This document shows positions 1 to 10,408 of a DNA stretch of 57,015 nucleotides, piece by piece. The DNA is from Acanthaster planci (taxonomy: Eukaryota > Echinodermata > Asteroidea > Valvatida > Acanthasteridae): positions 41,342-98,356 of the forward strand of contig NW_019091781.1 in assembly GCF_001949145.1 (NCBI RefSeq), given 5' to 3'. Made by a program: the position numbers and the translations under genes. The notes beneath the pieces were generated by a model. That model searched no databases. It saw nothing but the letters and a program-made list of their open reading frames with translations, and was not told the DNA's origin. How positions within the stretch are numbered: the stretch's first letter is position 1; each line of letters begins with the position of its first letter.

Positions 1-1700
1 TCCTTCTGCTGGGCACGTCTCTCACCACAAAGGCAACAGATTTCCAACAAGCAATCCTTATGCTGATTCATCGGACTCTGCCAAATAAGAAAATACAATT
101 GCAAAATAAAACTGTAAGATACTCACAGATCATGACGAAAGAACAAAAAATAAACTAATCATCCAACAAATACAACAACATAACAACGTAAATGCCAAAA
201 AATACTGGCACATGTCGGTCGTAAATCTGCTCGCGCTGTGGGAAACCTCCACTTGGTTTCTGCAGGGCCATACTCCTCCTTAATTGGCTGCTAATGTCTT
301 AAGGTCATTTAGCGGGCATTCAAACTCTTTCCTTTTTTATAGCTCCATGCCCAAACCAAACAAATTAAATGATTTTATTGATAACCTACAAAAAGTTTGC
401 CAACATATTGCAAGAAAAATTTTTGCTGAGCCAAAAAGGTTTCATTTTATTTCTAATTAAAGATGAGCGTTGTTCACAATTCACTTCTACTTTGCTGTAA
501 TATATTCCTTTTTATAAGCAGAACCTTGTCAATGGTGCTGTTATTAATAACTGAATGTTACTGCCAGTGACAAACTCAAGGGTTGCTTGAATTTATAATC
601 AATAACACTTATTGTATTATTTCGATGACGTCTTTGGTAATAATGCTTGTGAATGTTACTACCCTGTATGCCTCCATTGCTGTTGCCATTGGCTGCTTCT
701 GATTGAGAATAAGTCCGCTGAGAAAGGCCATAAACCTCTCAAAGCCATACATGTACTGCACATCCACTGTGTCGTTGGGGGCCATACATGTACATGTACT
801 TTCTCAGTGTAATACTCCAGTGATGTAACAGGTGCATGCACGGTGTCTGTAGTGATTAAGAGTATTAAGGGCACACTGTCATACGTGTACATGGGAAGAA
901 CAGGACAATATCGTACCCCAAATGCTATGCCATCTCTATAGGAACTGGGCAGGCATGCTGCCACATTCCATTGTCTAATATTTACGTCCGTCTTGATTGA
1001 TGTAAATCATTTGTAGTCTCCCTATTTGACTGAATCACGAAACGATTTCAGTTGTGTGCCTGTATGCCAAGAGGAAAGTCCTTTTTTAATGAGACTGAGA
1101 ACGTTGGTAAGTTGGTAAATTTCAAGATGCCATTAATAGTGCATACAGCCTTTTTATTTGTTTGGTATAGCTTGTATTTGAAATACACTTCTATTCTTTT
1201 CGGTCATAATACATGTATGTGTTCACTGCTTATAAACTAATTCAGTGCCTGGAATGCATGGCATCGCACTCGCAGGGTCCAGTCTAAGACTTAATTTGTG
1301 CATGATTTTGGCACATCACTGCATCCTGTTGGTTTTTGGCAAGTCAAGTACATGTACCAGCTGTTCATGGACGATGCCACCACAGTAATTGCTTTATATT
1401 GTGATTGTTGAATTCAACTTTAAATAACTTTATATTGGTAGTATTTGCAATCAGAGTCTCATGCCAAAAACAAGCACTGTTTCTTCTTTCTTTACTTAAC
1501 GTTGATTTAATTTGGGAAAGGGCCTGCTCCATATCTCTGACGACACACGTATATTTAAAAGTTACTTTCTGGGGTTTGATTTCTTTCAACTGCAACACAA
1601 AGCAATATCTACATGTACCTTTTTCCAGTGACTGCACTTCAAGTAGGAAAGAGTCAACTTTGAGAACAGCTTTTTGGGTCTCCAACCAAAGCTATTGTTG
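1..1700. other. No gene recognised; AT-rich sequence
   Basis: I see no coding segment here that I can support. The few open frames of 60-106 codons overlap each other on opposite strands and have no recognisable motif. The palindromic word ACATGTACATGT and half copies of it recur, for example near 751 and 785-797, as they do throughout the window. Confidence 0.4.
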
Positions 1701-1702
1701 AC

Positions 1703-1875
1703 TCAGACCTCCAGGAGCCTTTCGTCAGCTGCCACCTTCTCTTCTGTGGTAAGGACCCACAGAGGTGCTCCTCTGGACTCTTGAACAACCAAGCGCCCAA
1801 GAGCCACTTCTGCAGCTCTCAGGTCTGCTTTGTTCTGCTTTCCCGTGAAAAGTCCGAAGAACTTTTTCATAACAA
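1703..1875 (-). CDS. Exon-like block, unknown protein (partial)
   Basis: On the minus strand, from about 1,875 down to a stop at 1,703, one frame reads as a well-formed charged, helical protein segment of about 55 residues. It contains KADLRAAEVALGRLVV and GAPLWVLTTEEKVAADERLL. It is preceded by a pyrimidine-rich tract ending in AG (acceptor-like), and a GTCTGAG donor-like site follows the last leucine-glutamate at 1,709. An in-frame ATG at 1,870 is an alternative start. A second exon-like block lies upstream at 2,361-2,500 on the same strand. I do not recognise the family. It could be host or a transposase exon. Confidence 0.35.
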
Positions 1876-2360
1876 CTTGTGGAACAGATAAATGTAACTT
1901 TGAATAAGTACATATTTATAAGAGGATCAAGTAATTAAACATTTATTTTTCATTGATTATTTACGAAAATGCATATATATATTAATGACTAATAGTGATT
2001 TCCATCAAGCAACAAATACATTTTCCATAACTTCCACCATGATTATTGCATTTGAAGAAAACTTGGTTTTCCTCAACAGTATCTTTCATTCATTCATTTT
2101 TTCATGTTTACATATTTAACTCTGCATACACATTCTGTGAAGTCACGGAAGCCAGCCCAAACTTTGAGACTGGTGCCTGACGGGTCACTAGAATTTGTAA
2201 TGTAACCATGCCCAATGTCTTGGCATTTTCAAAGTCAAGTGCTCGCCTTGAGTGAATCGCTGCACTGTACATGTATTTCAGCAAACTAGGTTAAGGAACC
2301 AGGAAGACATGACGTCTTTGTGATAACAAATTAAACTCACAATATCAAACTTTATCTTAC

Positions 2361-2500
2361 TTGAATTGTGTTCATAAGTTCCACAGGAAAGTCAACATCC
2401 ATGTAATACGGAAGACAGGAAACTTCCTCGAGCCCCTTCTTTCCTGTAGATTTCTACAACTTTGCAGCCTCTGTCCTGGCTTTTTTCGGAGTTGATTCGT
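2361..2500 (-). CDS. Second exon-like block, unknown protein, one stop
   Basis: The minus strand reads GLEEVSCLPYYMDVDFPVEL and then ends at an excellent donor (CAA|GTAAGA, exon end at 2,361). One TAG interrupts the frame upstream, after a lysine/alanine-rich stretch. Joining this donor (phase 0) to the acceptor at 1,875 puts the downstream block out of frame. Either an exon is missing, the acceptor choice is wrong, or the gene is decayed. Function unknown. Confidence 0.25.
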
Positions 2501-2885
2501 TTTCTCGATGTGGGCCCATTTGTGTAGACTAGCCACCTTACCATGACGGGTTTGAACATCCCTAGATGTAGGGTGGAAGGGATGTCGCCTTTCCTCTGAG
2601 GAGAAACCGGTTGACTTTCCCCGATGGTGGTTTTTTAGTGATTAAAAAATGCGCGTGCGTCACACTGCGTTTTAAATAATTAAAGTGTATATTCACGACA
2701 AAAGTATGTTAGGATTTAAAACACTGATTTTGTACACATATAGGCAAAAGGAATTCCCGGCTAAAGGTACATGTAGTTAGCCTAACTGTTAAAAATCAAG
2801 GTTTTTCTATTGTACCATCGTACACTAATTACTCATAGAGAAAGTTCATCTTTCGAATTTCAAACTTGTTCAGTTTTTAATTTAT

Positions 2886-2964
2886 AAATAAAAAACTACT
2901 AAATTGGACTTTTTATGACAAATTAAATAAAAAACTACTAAATTGGACTTTTTATGACAAATGA
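2886..2964. repeat. Two-copy 39-bp direct repeat
   Basis: The block beginning AAATAAAAAACTACTAAATT occurs at 2,886 and again, essentially identical, at 2,925. It is non-coding AT-rich sequence. Confidence 0.85.
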
Positions 2965-3454
2965 AATGCTTGCTATACTGATACATGTAGGGCACTGAAG
3001 GGAAAAACTACAAATTCTGGAGTAAAAAATCTTCCATATTTGGCTTACATGAATGCAAAATGGCAGAAAGGCATAACCTATTGCATGTTCTAAAGATTGT
3101 GATGGTAAACTCTTAGAAGTTAATGATTACAACAATCCAATGATTACCATAATTGAAATGAAGTTTAATTTCTAAGAATGCAAAATTGGCCAAACTACAA
3201 CTATGGCTAGTCCATGATGTGGCAAATTCCCCAGATGGAAGTAGTATGTCTATTCCTCCTTATACAAAAGTAGCATGTTTACAAACAGAAAATGGCCGAA
3301 ATGATTGCAAAACGGTTTAAACCATGGCAAGACTTTAGGAAAGCAATTCCTTTAGAGCCTTGTTTCCAGTTGACAACTCAAAATAATCTAGTCGGTTTTA
3401 AAAATACAGTTGGTTTACCAAAAAGCAAAAAGTAATGGCAAGTTCTTAGAGACA

Positions 3455-3556
3455 GTGATGGTGTTTCTGATTGATAGTTGCAAGTGATGGTGTTTCTGAT
3501 TGATAGTTGCAAGTGATGGTGTTTCTGATTGATAGTTGCAAGTGATGGTGTTTCTT
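3455..3556. repeat. 29-bp tandem repeat, about 3.5 copies
   Basis: The unit starting GTGATGGTGTTTCTGATTGA repeats at 3,455, 3,484, 3,513 and 3,542 (last copy partial). The minus-strand open frame through it is only the repeat read three ways, because 29 is not a multiple of three. Confidence 0.9.
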
Positions 3557-4286
3557 ATTAATACATGTATGTCTGTGAATTAAAATGCTTAATAGTACTA
3601 CATGTAATAACAATCTAATTACTGAGTTTATACAGGAAAAGTTAAGAAAGACAACGGCAACAATAACACAAATTGACACTTTCAAAAACTGTTACATCTT
3701 GTTCTTACATGAATGAACCTGTTCAAGAATACCTAGACATTTTTCTCAGCATCTCCCTTTTTTGGTTTTCTGCTCAACCTCCTGCACCCTTCGTCAACAG
3801 CAATGACACATTTCTTGGCCCAAAAATCTTCATACTCTCTCTTTGGCACTGTTGTATATTTCTCTACTGCATCTTTNCCCCTCCTGAAATATGCTGAATA
3901 TACATTATACATGTACCAAGGTTTTACGCCATCTTGTGACAGTGTTTTAAAGGTTTATGCATGTGGATTCTTCATAGTTTTATATCATTGTAAGAGTTAG
4001 ATTATTAAGTTTACTTATTGTTAGTTCTCACATAAATTTTTCTGTAATAGATTTTGAGCCCCTACCCTATTCTACTCTATGCTACCCTACGGGTCTGATG
4101 TAAACTGCAGAAAACGTATGAAGTGTGTGACACAGGATAAATACACCTATCAAATACACCTATCACACCAGACATTTTGACGGGCTTATTGGCGAGTCAC
4201 GGACATGCATTGGCTAATTTGGCAGATTTACATCTTTAATTTATTCGATTTATTTCTTATGCTGGGTTTCTTCATTTTGACGACCT

Positions 4287-4774
4287 TTGCAAGGTAACCC
4301 GAGAAAGCTGCAAAAAGTAAAATCGGACAGACTCTTTATTCATCTCCCATCCTCAAAATCGGACCAATTCCGGCAGGGCGCAGACGTTATAATAGCCAGA
4401 TCAGCCAAACCCACCTGCCCAGTGGCAATAGCGGAGCGATACTTTGCTGCTCTTGGCAACCCCCTCACTTTCAACTACCAGTAGTTCGTCGGCTTACAAG
4501 AAACCACACAGGCTTCATTCCAGCTTCTCACACACTGAGTTACCCCCGTATTCGAGAAATAGTGCTGGACGCACTGAAACCCCTCGTTCTGAACATTTCT
4601 AGTTACGGCCTGCATAGCTTGAGATCAGGGGGCACATTAACTGTTTTTAATGCCAAAGTTCCGCCATTGCTCATATCAAAGCAAGGCAGGTGGAAAACAG
4701 ACAGTGCACGTAACACGTACCTCAAAGCTGATACCTCAACCTCCTTGCTCCCGCCCAAGTCACTTGGAATTTAA
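4287..4774 (+). pseudogene. Tyrosine recombinase C-terminal fragment (DIRS/Crypton-type transposon)
   Basis: This is the catalytic half of a transposon tyrosine recombinase, which would cut and rejoin DNA through a tyrosine nucleophile. Two pieces in different frames make it up. The first is 4,287-4,484. The second is open from about 4,460 and includes 4,562-4,774, so there is one frameshift near 4,470. Visible landmarks are the H-x-x-R box in YGLHSLRSGG and the segment GRWKTDSARNTYLK, where the tyrosine is the expected nucleophile. Both are typical of retrotransposon and Crypton recombinases rather than phage integrases. No RT is adjacent, so the parent class (DIRS, Ngaro or Crypton) cannot be settled. 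It is clearly dead. Confidence 0.75.
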
Positions 4775-5033
4775 AAGCGTCTTTTTAAAAAAAAATTGCT
4801 ACGACACTGAAAAGTAATCCAGGCCTGGTTACGCAATTATAAATTAATAAAACTTAGTCATGCATTAGAACCATATATTATTAAATCAAACTAAAAGAAG
4901 CATTTTCATCCGACGCTGTGATATAGTATCAACACTGTTTAAAAAAGCTTAATGACCGTACAGCAGTCTTGTGCGTCGAAGTCTTAATTAATTGAGGCTA
5001 TAGTATTTAATCTCAAGTTTAAAATTTAACTAA

Positions 5034-5354
5034 ATCAGAGAAATTCGAATTGGTGTATTGTACATTAGACTTGTCACTTAAACAACTTAGTACCTAGTTT
5101 GATGTCAACTGTCAAATTGAGGAGTAATGCATGAAGTTAAGTCATTGACATCAGCGTTGAGGTCCTATTTATATTTTTGTAAGAATTTAATGCCCAATTT
5201 AATGTTTAATCTAGTTCGGAGAAATTCGATGAGAAGTGTATTGTACGTTAGACTTGTAACTTACACAACTAAGAGCCGAATTTTGTTGTCAAGTGCCAAA
5301 GAGAGAAGAAAGATGTAAACACATGAATTTAAGTTATTAAAGTCAGTGTCGAGG
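5034..5354. repeat. Degenerate direct duplication, about 130-140 bp units
   Basis: The segment from about 5,034 to 5,162 (GAGAAATTCGA, then GTATTGTAC, TTAGACTTGT, AAGTTA and GAGGT landmarks) is repeated in the same order at about 5,212-5,354. Divergence is obvious by eye. It lies just downstream of the recombinase fragment and could be part of that element's terminal or internal repeats, but this is inference. Confidence 0.5.
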
Positions 5355-6279
5355 TTCACTGCACGACCAGACCAACTGTTCACCAATAAAAACAATCGTG
5401 TTCTTTGTCTTTCTTTGTCCTGTCTTGTTGCATTTTTGTTTCCTGCATGAGGAAGACATAGAAAAGAAATGAATTTTCTGATGTAAGAATGTAGGAAGAA
5501 AAATATAATTTACCCCTAGCCATGGGGGGGGGGGATTACACATAATTGGTCCATGCTTAAACTAATCTGGTTCCCTGCCTAAAGATTCTCTGACGACTCT
5601 TGATAAAAATCTTAGGTCAGGCATCACCCACGGATATAAATCGATAAGACGCAAGGGTCAGTGGTCAGAAGTTGAGAGACCGGGTGTTTTCGATAATTTA
5701 CAGCGGGGTACTCTGTATGTGTGGGCATTGGTCAGTCGTCAGCTCCTGATTCTTCCTAGATTCCCCCACAGAAAAGACCTTCGATTCAGTGTAAAGTTAA
5801 ATATTGCAGAATGAAATATGGGAGTTTACGTTCAACAGCTGGCCTACCTACCCAGTCGGGAATCACCCAACATCAACGGTACCATCATCAGAACATGCCG
5901 AATATGGACGGCCGACTTCGGAACATTTCGGCTATTTTCTGGAAAACTTGAGGAATTCCTCCAGTCTTGGTCACGTGGACATTGGGTGATACCGGACCCT
6001 TTATTCATAGAGTAGTCAGATTCATCGGGTCTGGTATCCAGACTATTCTTAAACAGCCTCATCACGGTCACTTCTGGTCCCCTGAGCACCCACTCCACGC
6101 ATGCGCACCTGTGTTTCTTTAAGCAACTTCCCTCCTAATCGTGTGTGTTTTTTCATTCGTGTCCGCGAAAAAAATACGAAGTTAATAGAGTTGTATATAA
6201 AGGGGTCAGTCAGTAGGGTGTAAGTACACCTTATATATTGTAGCGTGGTCTTTCCTGGGTTTGCTTACCCCGCTTGCCG
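5355..6279. other. No gene recognised; short inverted motif
   Basis: No supportable coding sequence. The open frames at 5,804-6,098 overlap on both strands without motifs. A short inverted pair (ATCACCCAACATC near 5,865 and its near complement GACATTGGGTGAT near 5,978) brackets about 115 bp. A G-run lies at 5,524-5,533. Confidence 0.35.
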
Positions 6280-6607
6280 CCAAACGCAAGACAAACGGGA
6301 CACCACTGGATTCGTCGTACAGTGAAACTTTGCTGTCTTTCTTTTATTTCGGACAACACTCACTAGAATCACCTTGCAGCACTCTCTAAAGAACAACTCC
6401 AGATCAAACTTGACTGCCTACCCAGCCAGCCCCCCAAAAACGAACAGGATCGCCAGTCAACCGCAACATTTCCCGCGCGCGCCCATAAATCTCGTAAATT
6501 TCCTAAAATAGCTCATTTCCGGAGCCACAGTCTTCACGAGTCCACATTGAGTAGAGGCTCCAGTGGGGCGAGTAATATAAGGCGGAGCTAATCTGGGGCG
6601 TTCGCTA
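6280..6607 (-). repeat. 3' LTR of gypsy element 1
   Basis: About 328 bp, alignable by eye to 10,409-10,846 over its whole length. Shared landmarks are CAAACGCAAGACAAACGGGA, TTTATTTCGGACAACACTCA and GTCCACATTGAGTAGAGGCT. It lacks about 108 bp that the other LTR has between TCTCGTA and AATTTCCTAAAA. The outer end near 6,280 has lost the TGTGGC terminus seen in the other copy. Confidence 0.9.
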
Positions 6608-6621
6608 CTCTGCCCCCAACT
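6608..6621 (-). other. Polypurine tract
   Basis: On the minus strand GTTGGGGGCAGAG sits directly before the TAGCG start of the 3' LTR. That is the position where a gypsy element primes plus-strand DNA synthesis. Confidence 0.6.
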
Positions 6622-6932
6622 AAGACTGAGCCTATCCTCCGGAATAGGCGGCCAAACATTTTCATGAAGTAATAGGATCCAAGTTTAACCTCAAGTAACA
6701 CTCTGTATAAGCCAACTTCTGTTGATTTTTTTTTAAATGAACGACAAATTTTATAATTAGGAATAATTACTTCGATGAACTTATTTTGGTTAAACAATTT
6801 TCGCGCTGTCCCCAAAGGACGTGGAGTAGCGTCGATACCGGTCCCCAAAACGGTGACCCAGATCAATCGCTAATCCAGCAATGCAATGGTGCTTACCGAA
6901 AATTACTACAACATTATGGTGCCAAAAAAATT

Positions 6933-8411
6933 CTAACGTTGTAACAAGAGTTCTTGAAACTGGGGAGAAGAACAACTTCGCGGTTGGTGGCTCTCTGCTT
7001 CCGGGATCCCCGAGTCACGGTGCCACGTACGCCACCACATATCCCCTGGCTCACGAATTCCTCGGGATTCCGTCTGTTGCACGGTGTATGTACCCAGTTG
7101 GACATCCTCTACAGTCTCTTGCATCGTTGTTAAGAATTCTTCCCGGATCAAGACGGGCTCTGTTCTCGTTGCTGGCTGGGTCCAGAGTTCAGCGGCGTCC
7201 GGCGGGTCACATCGTGTGAGTCCAACCGTGTGTACTGACCGTGAAGTGTACCAACGCCCGCCGACAAGCAGCTTCATCCCGTCTTTCCTGCTCTCACTCG
7301 TTACCCGGCGGACACGACAAGTCTGGTTCGGGCTGTCCTGTACACTCCCCGCGGTTGCAGCCGTGTCTGGCCTGGGTTGACCACTGGCTCTGGATACAGC
7401 CTCGGTCGTATGGCTCTTCATGTGTCGGGCCACATACTCTGGGTGGCTATACAGATTTCCACAGATGCGACACGGGTACTGCTTTCCTTTATGGGCTGCA
7501 TTCTCGTGTCGGCATCGACCGTAGGCACTTGCGAAGACCTTCCCACAAGTCTTGCAGTAATACTCTGGAGGGCTGGAATGATACTCCAGAGGGCTGGAAG
7601 GGTTGTCTGCCAAGCTACTATCGGTTTTATCCAACTGGATCAGTGTCAAAAATCGTGATGGCTTACGCACTGTCCGGCCGCGTCGTGTGTGTTGAGTGTT
7701 CTGACAGCTTTTGTTGATTTGCTCCGCATCCCCGCATGCAGGGTTATCGGCGGAGTGACGGGTACCAGCGGGAGTAATAAACACCGGCGGGGCTGTGGGT
7801 TCCTGGTGCACGGAGAGCTCCGGCGGGGTCGTTGGCTGCTGGTGCGCGGAGGGCTTCGGCGGGGTCGTCGGCTCGTGGCGTGCGGAGGGCACCGGCGGGG
7901 TTGTCGGCTCCGTAGGCGCAGTGTGCGGTTCAGTTTCACTGTTACATTTGAACCCACAATCTTCCTTGTTCACCTCGTGGCACAGTTTAAGTCTGTCCGC
8001 ATGTACCACAAGAGGAATGGATCGAGGGCTTTTCTGGATTCGATAGACGACATCGGATAGCCTCCCAATCACCACAAATGGCCCACTCCAGTTCAGTTCC
8101 AACTTCGGAGACCGTCCCTTCACAAGCTGTTTCCGATGCAGCCACACTACTGTCCCTTCACTGTACAAAGTTCTCCTTACGTTACGGTCGTAGTGCCTCT
8201 TCTGTGAGTGCATTGTTTTACGGAGAGTCTCCCTGGCGACTTCAGGAACGAGGTGCAACCTGTCCTGTAATTCCTGCGCATAGGGTGTGGTCGCCACTGG
8301 CTCACTAAGGGTGCTCGGACCGGCTAGAAGATCTATTGGCATTGCCACCTCTCTACCCAGCATCATGGCATTTGGTGTCTCTTTTGTTGACTCGTGCTCG
8401 GCAGACCGGTA
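6933..8411 (-). pseudogene. Integrase C-terminus with GPY/F module and two C2H2 zinc fingers
   Basis: This is the C-terminal part of the gypsy-1 integrase, which would contact target DNA. It contains the GPY/F module (KLELNWSGPFVVIGRLSDVV) about 90 residues into the 477-codon frame. A long Pro/Thr-rich, low-complexity linker follows, with 'EPTTPP' repeats. Two canonical C2H2 fingers then lie at roughly 7,420-7,570: CKTCGKVF...H(x4)H and CRICGNLY...H(x3)H, with correct 12-residue spacing. About 150 further residues show no motif. The frame continues without a shift into the catalytic core at 8,412-8,954, apart from one TAA at 8,412. The zinc-finger tail is unusual for gypsy elements and could give targeting or RNA/DNA binding (inference). 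Confidence 0.8.
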
Positions 8412-9217
8412 TTAAGCCATACTAAGCAATGCCAGATGTTGGTCCCAGTCGGTGTGGAACTTGCTGACCCAGAGGATGAGCATAGCTTCCATTGTCCGAT
8501 TGAACCGTTCGATCATACCGTCCCAGCGTGGATGGTATGGCGTCGTTTGCGTTTTTCTGAGCCCTAAAAGGACACACACCTCTCTGAAGAGGGCCAATTC
8601 AAAATCTCTACCTTGGTCAGAGTGCAGTTCAAGCGGAACACCGAACCTAGCTATGAATTCCTCTACAATTTTAGTTGCCACCGTCGGGGCTTTTTGGTTT
8701 GGGTTCGGGTGGCACTCTGTCCAACGAGTGAAGTAGTCCCCTACCACCATGACGTATCTGTTTCCCTGCTCAGTAACGGGAAAGGGGCCCATGATGTCCA
8801 TGGTGACTCTCTCGAGAGGGCTCCCACCTGATAGTGCACCATCTCTGCCCGCTTTGCTCTTGACGGCTGTTTCTGTTTCTGACATTGTTGGCAGTTTTGA
8901 ACCCACCGGTGTGCATATTGTCGCACCGACGGCCAATAGAAACCGCTGCGACACATCTTGGAGAAGGTTTTGGCAACTCCTAAGTGACCAGCTGTCTTAT
9001 CATCATGGACATGCTTCATGAATGCATGCTTCATGTCCAGAGGGATCACCAATCTGAGCCGGGACTGCTCCGTAGGCCTTGCAGCTTCCCAGCGGATGTA
9101 CAACGTCTCCCTTCTTACCACCAACAGCTCGTAACGGGCCCAGTAGAATTTGAGCTCCTTACCCCTGGATGAAATCTCTTCCCTAGAAGGTTGGTCCCCT
9201 CGTAACAGTAACCACAA
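8412..9217 (-). pseudogene. Integrase, zinc-binding and catalytic core (gypsy 1)
   Basis: The N-terminal HHCC zinc module is visible at about 8,900-9,020 (GHLGVAKTF...FYWPSV...CQQCQK). The catalytic core follows: first Asp in VTMDIMGPFP, second Asp in LHSDQGRDF, and Glu in GMIERFNRT, as expected for a D,D-35-E integrase that inserts the cDNA into the host genome. A frameshift between about 8,740 and 8,950 separates the zinc module (frame ending at 8,741) from the core. A single TAA at 8,412-8,414 separates the core from the zinc-finger tail. The catalytic triad itself is intact. Confidence 0.9.
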
Positions 9218-10130
9218 TCTCCTTAAGGTCTCTGTCTATGCGCTGAGACTGACCTACGTTCTCGAGGCTGACATCAAGATGAGCAGGCAGGTCTGAAGCG
9301 CCTGGCTCAGTGGCATAGGTGGATATAGGACGAGAAAGTGACGAGTGTCCGGCCTGATTGATTGGAGGTTGGATTGGTGTCTGAAGTGACGGGTCTGCTA
9401 GCGTTGGCGGGGCGACCTGCACCGGCAGGGCCGCCTGCTTTTCCAAGGCGGCCCGCCCTGGTGGGGCGGCCTGCTCCGGTGGGGCGGCCTGCACCGGCGG
9501 GGTGGCCTGCATCGGCGGGGCAGCCTGCACCGGCGGGGCTGCCTGCTCTGATGAGGCAGCCTGCACCAGCAGGGCCGCTTGCTCTGGCGGGGCTGCCTGC
9601 ATCGGCGGGGCGGCAAGAGTTTGAGGGATTCTCTGGTTGTTTGTACCCTGCTGAGCTGGTCGGACTGTCCTTACTAGATGTTCCCTGTACCGTAAGCTCC
9701 CCACGTCCAATTCCTCGCCGGTAGGAATCTCGCCATAGTCAGCGTCATGGACTCAATTCGGAAAGCACTTCCTTGACAGGGCGTCAGCATTACCGTGCTG
9801 GCTACCTGGGCGGTGCTCTATGACGAAGTCATAAATACTTAACTTTTGTAGCCATCTAGCCAACTGTCCCTGGGCTCCCTAACTCCATGGAGCCATTTAA
9901 GAGGGCGATGATCAGTCCTGACTCAAAACCGAGTAATGATTATACTTCCGCATGAAGTAGGTAACTGCCAGTAGTTCCCGGCGGGTAGTGCAGTAGCTCC
10001 GCTCGCTTTTGGTAAACGACCGGCTCCCGTACGCTAGTACGCGTTCCTTCACTTCTCGTACCTAAGACAACACAGCCCCAATGGCAAATGCACTTGCGCC
10101 CGTGTCAAGAATAAATTCTGCGTTTGTGCT
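9183..10130 (-). pseudogene. RNase H remnant and linker to integrase (gypsy 1)
   Basis: The minus strand from about 10,130 to 9,720 carries recognisable Ty3 RNase H blocks: ILDTGASAFAIGAVLS, RVLAYGSRSFTKSERSY, TRRELLAVTYFMRKY and the C-terminal IEHRPGSQHGNADALSR. Stops and small indels interrupt it, including one just after the first block at 10,062. The linker with the alanine/proline repeats follows (frame 9,183-9,710). RNase H would remove the RNA strand during reverse transcription. The usual first Asp block reads ILDTGAS, where most relatives have a TDAS-like sequence. The nearby deletion junction makes the exact boundary uncertain. Confidence 0.75.
9409..9620 (-). repeat. 18-bp coding minisatellite (Ala-Ala-Pro-Pro-x-Gln)
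   Basis: About eleven imperfect copies of an 18-bp unit (GGCCTGCACCGGCGGGGT and variants on the plus strand) keep the minus-strand frame open. They encode a six-residue AAPPxQ repeat between RNase H and integrase. The length is a multiple of three, so array expansion would not break the polyprotein. Confidence 0.9.
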
Positions 10131-10364
10131 TGGGTACAGAGTTTCGTGGAACTTACTGGTGCCTGTTGTAGTCGCTGTGCCCAATGATCTTCCAAAGTCT
10201 CTTTTGAGCTGCTCTTCCAGGTCGATCAGTATCTTTCTCTGTCCACCTTCCCATGGTGTACTGTGCTCTCGCAGACTAGCTGTCTCTATCTCTAATTCCA
10301 GCAACGATCTCCCGATATCGTTGAGGGTTGTTTGTATGTCCGTCAGTGATTTGTAGCTAGCCAT
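10131..10364 (-). pseudogene. Gag N-terminal fragment fused to RNase H by deletion
   Basis: A minus-strand start codon at 10,364 lies 45 bases after the 5' LTR end. The frame begins MASYKSLTDIQTTLNDIGRS and continues as a short helical segment (LLELEIETASLREH, LIDLEEQLKRDF). At about 10,131 it runs directly into the RNase H block with the frame preserved. The capsid, nucleocapsid, protease and RT regions are missing between the two. The position next to the PBS supports gag; the sequence itself is not diagnostic. Confidence 0.6.
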
Positions 10365-10390
10365 TGTTAATGATAGATCAATAGCAAATG

Positions 10391-10408
10391 TCCCTCGCTG
10401 CCACCATT
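10391..10408 (-). other. Primer-binding site
   Basis: Immediately inside the 5' LTR the minus strand reads AATGGTGGCAGCGAGGGA. A TGG-initial tRNA-complementary site is expected there. The tRNA species was not determined. Confidence 0.65.

Noticed and set aside
3455-3556. CRISPR-like regular repeat
   Set aside because: Units are directly adjacent with no spacers, and the DNA is animal.
3446-3685. Minus-strand frame with repeated histidine-rich text
   Set aside because: Produced by a 29-bp non-coding tandem repeat read in successive frames.
7084-8308. Several plus-strand frames of 75-158 codons
   Set aside because: They are shadows of the minus-strand integrase/zinc-finger frame with no motifs of their own.
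9362-9724. Plus-strand Ala/Gly/Pro-rich 120-codon frame resembling a structural repeat protein
   Set aside because: It is the complement of the 18-bp coding array in the gypsy element.
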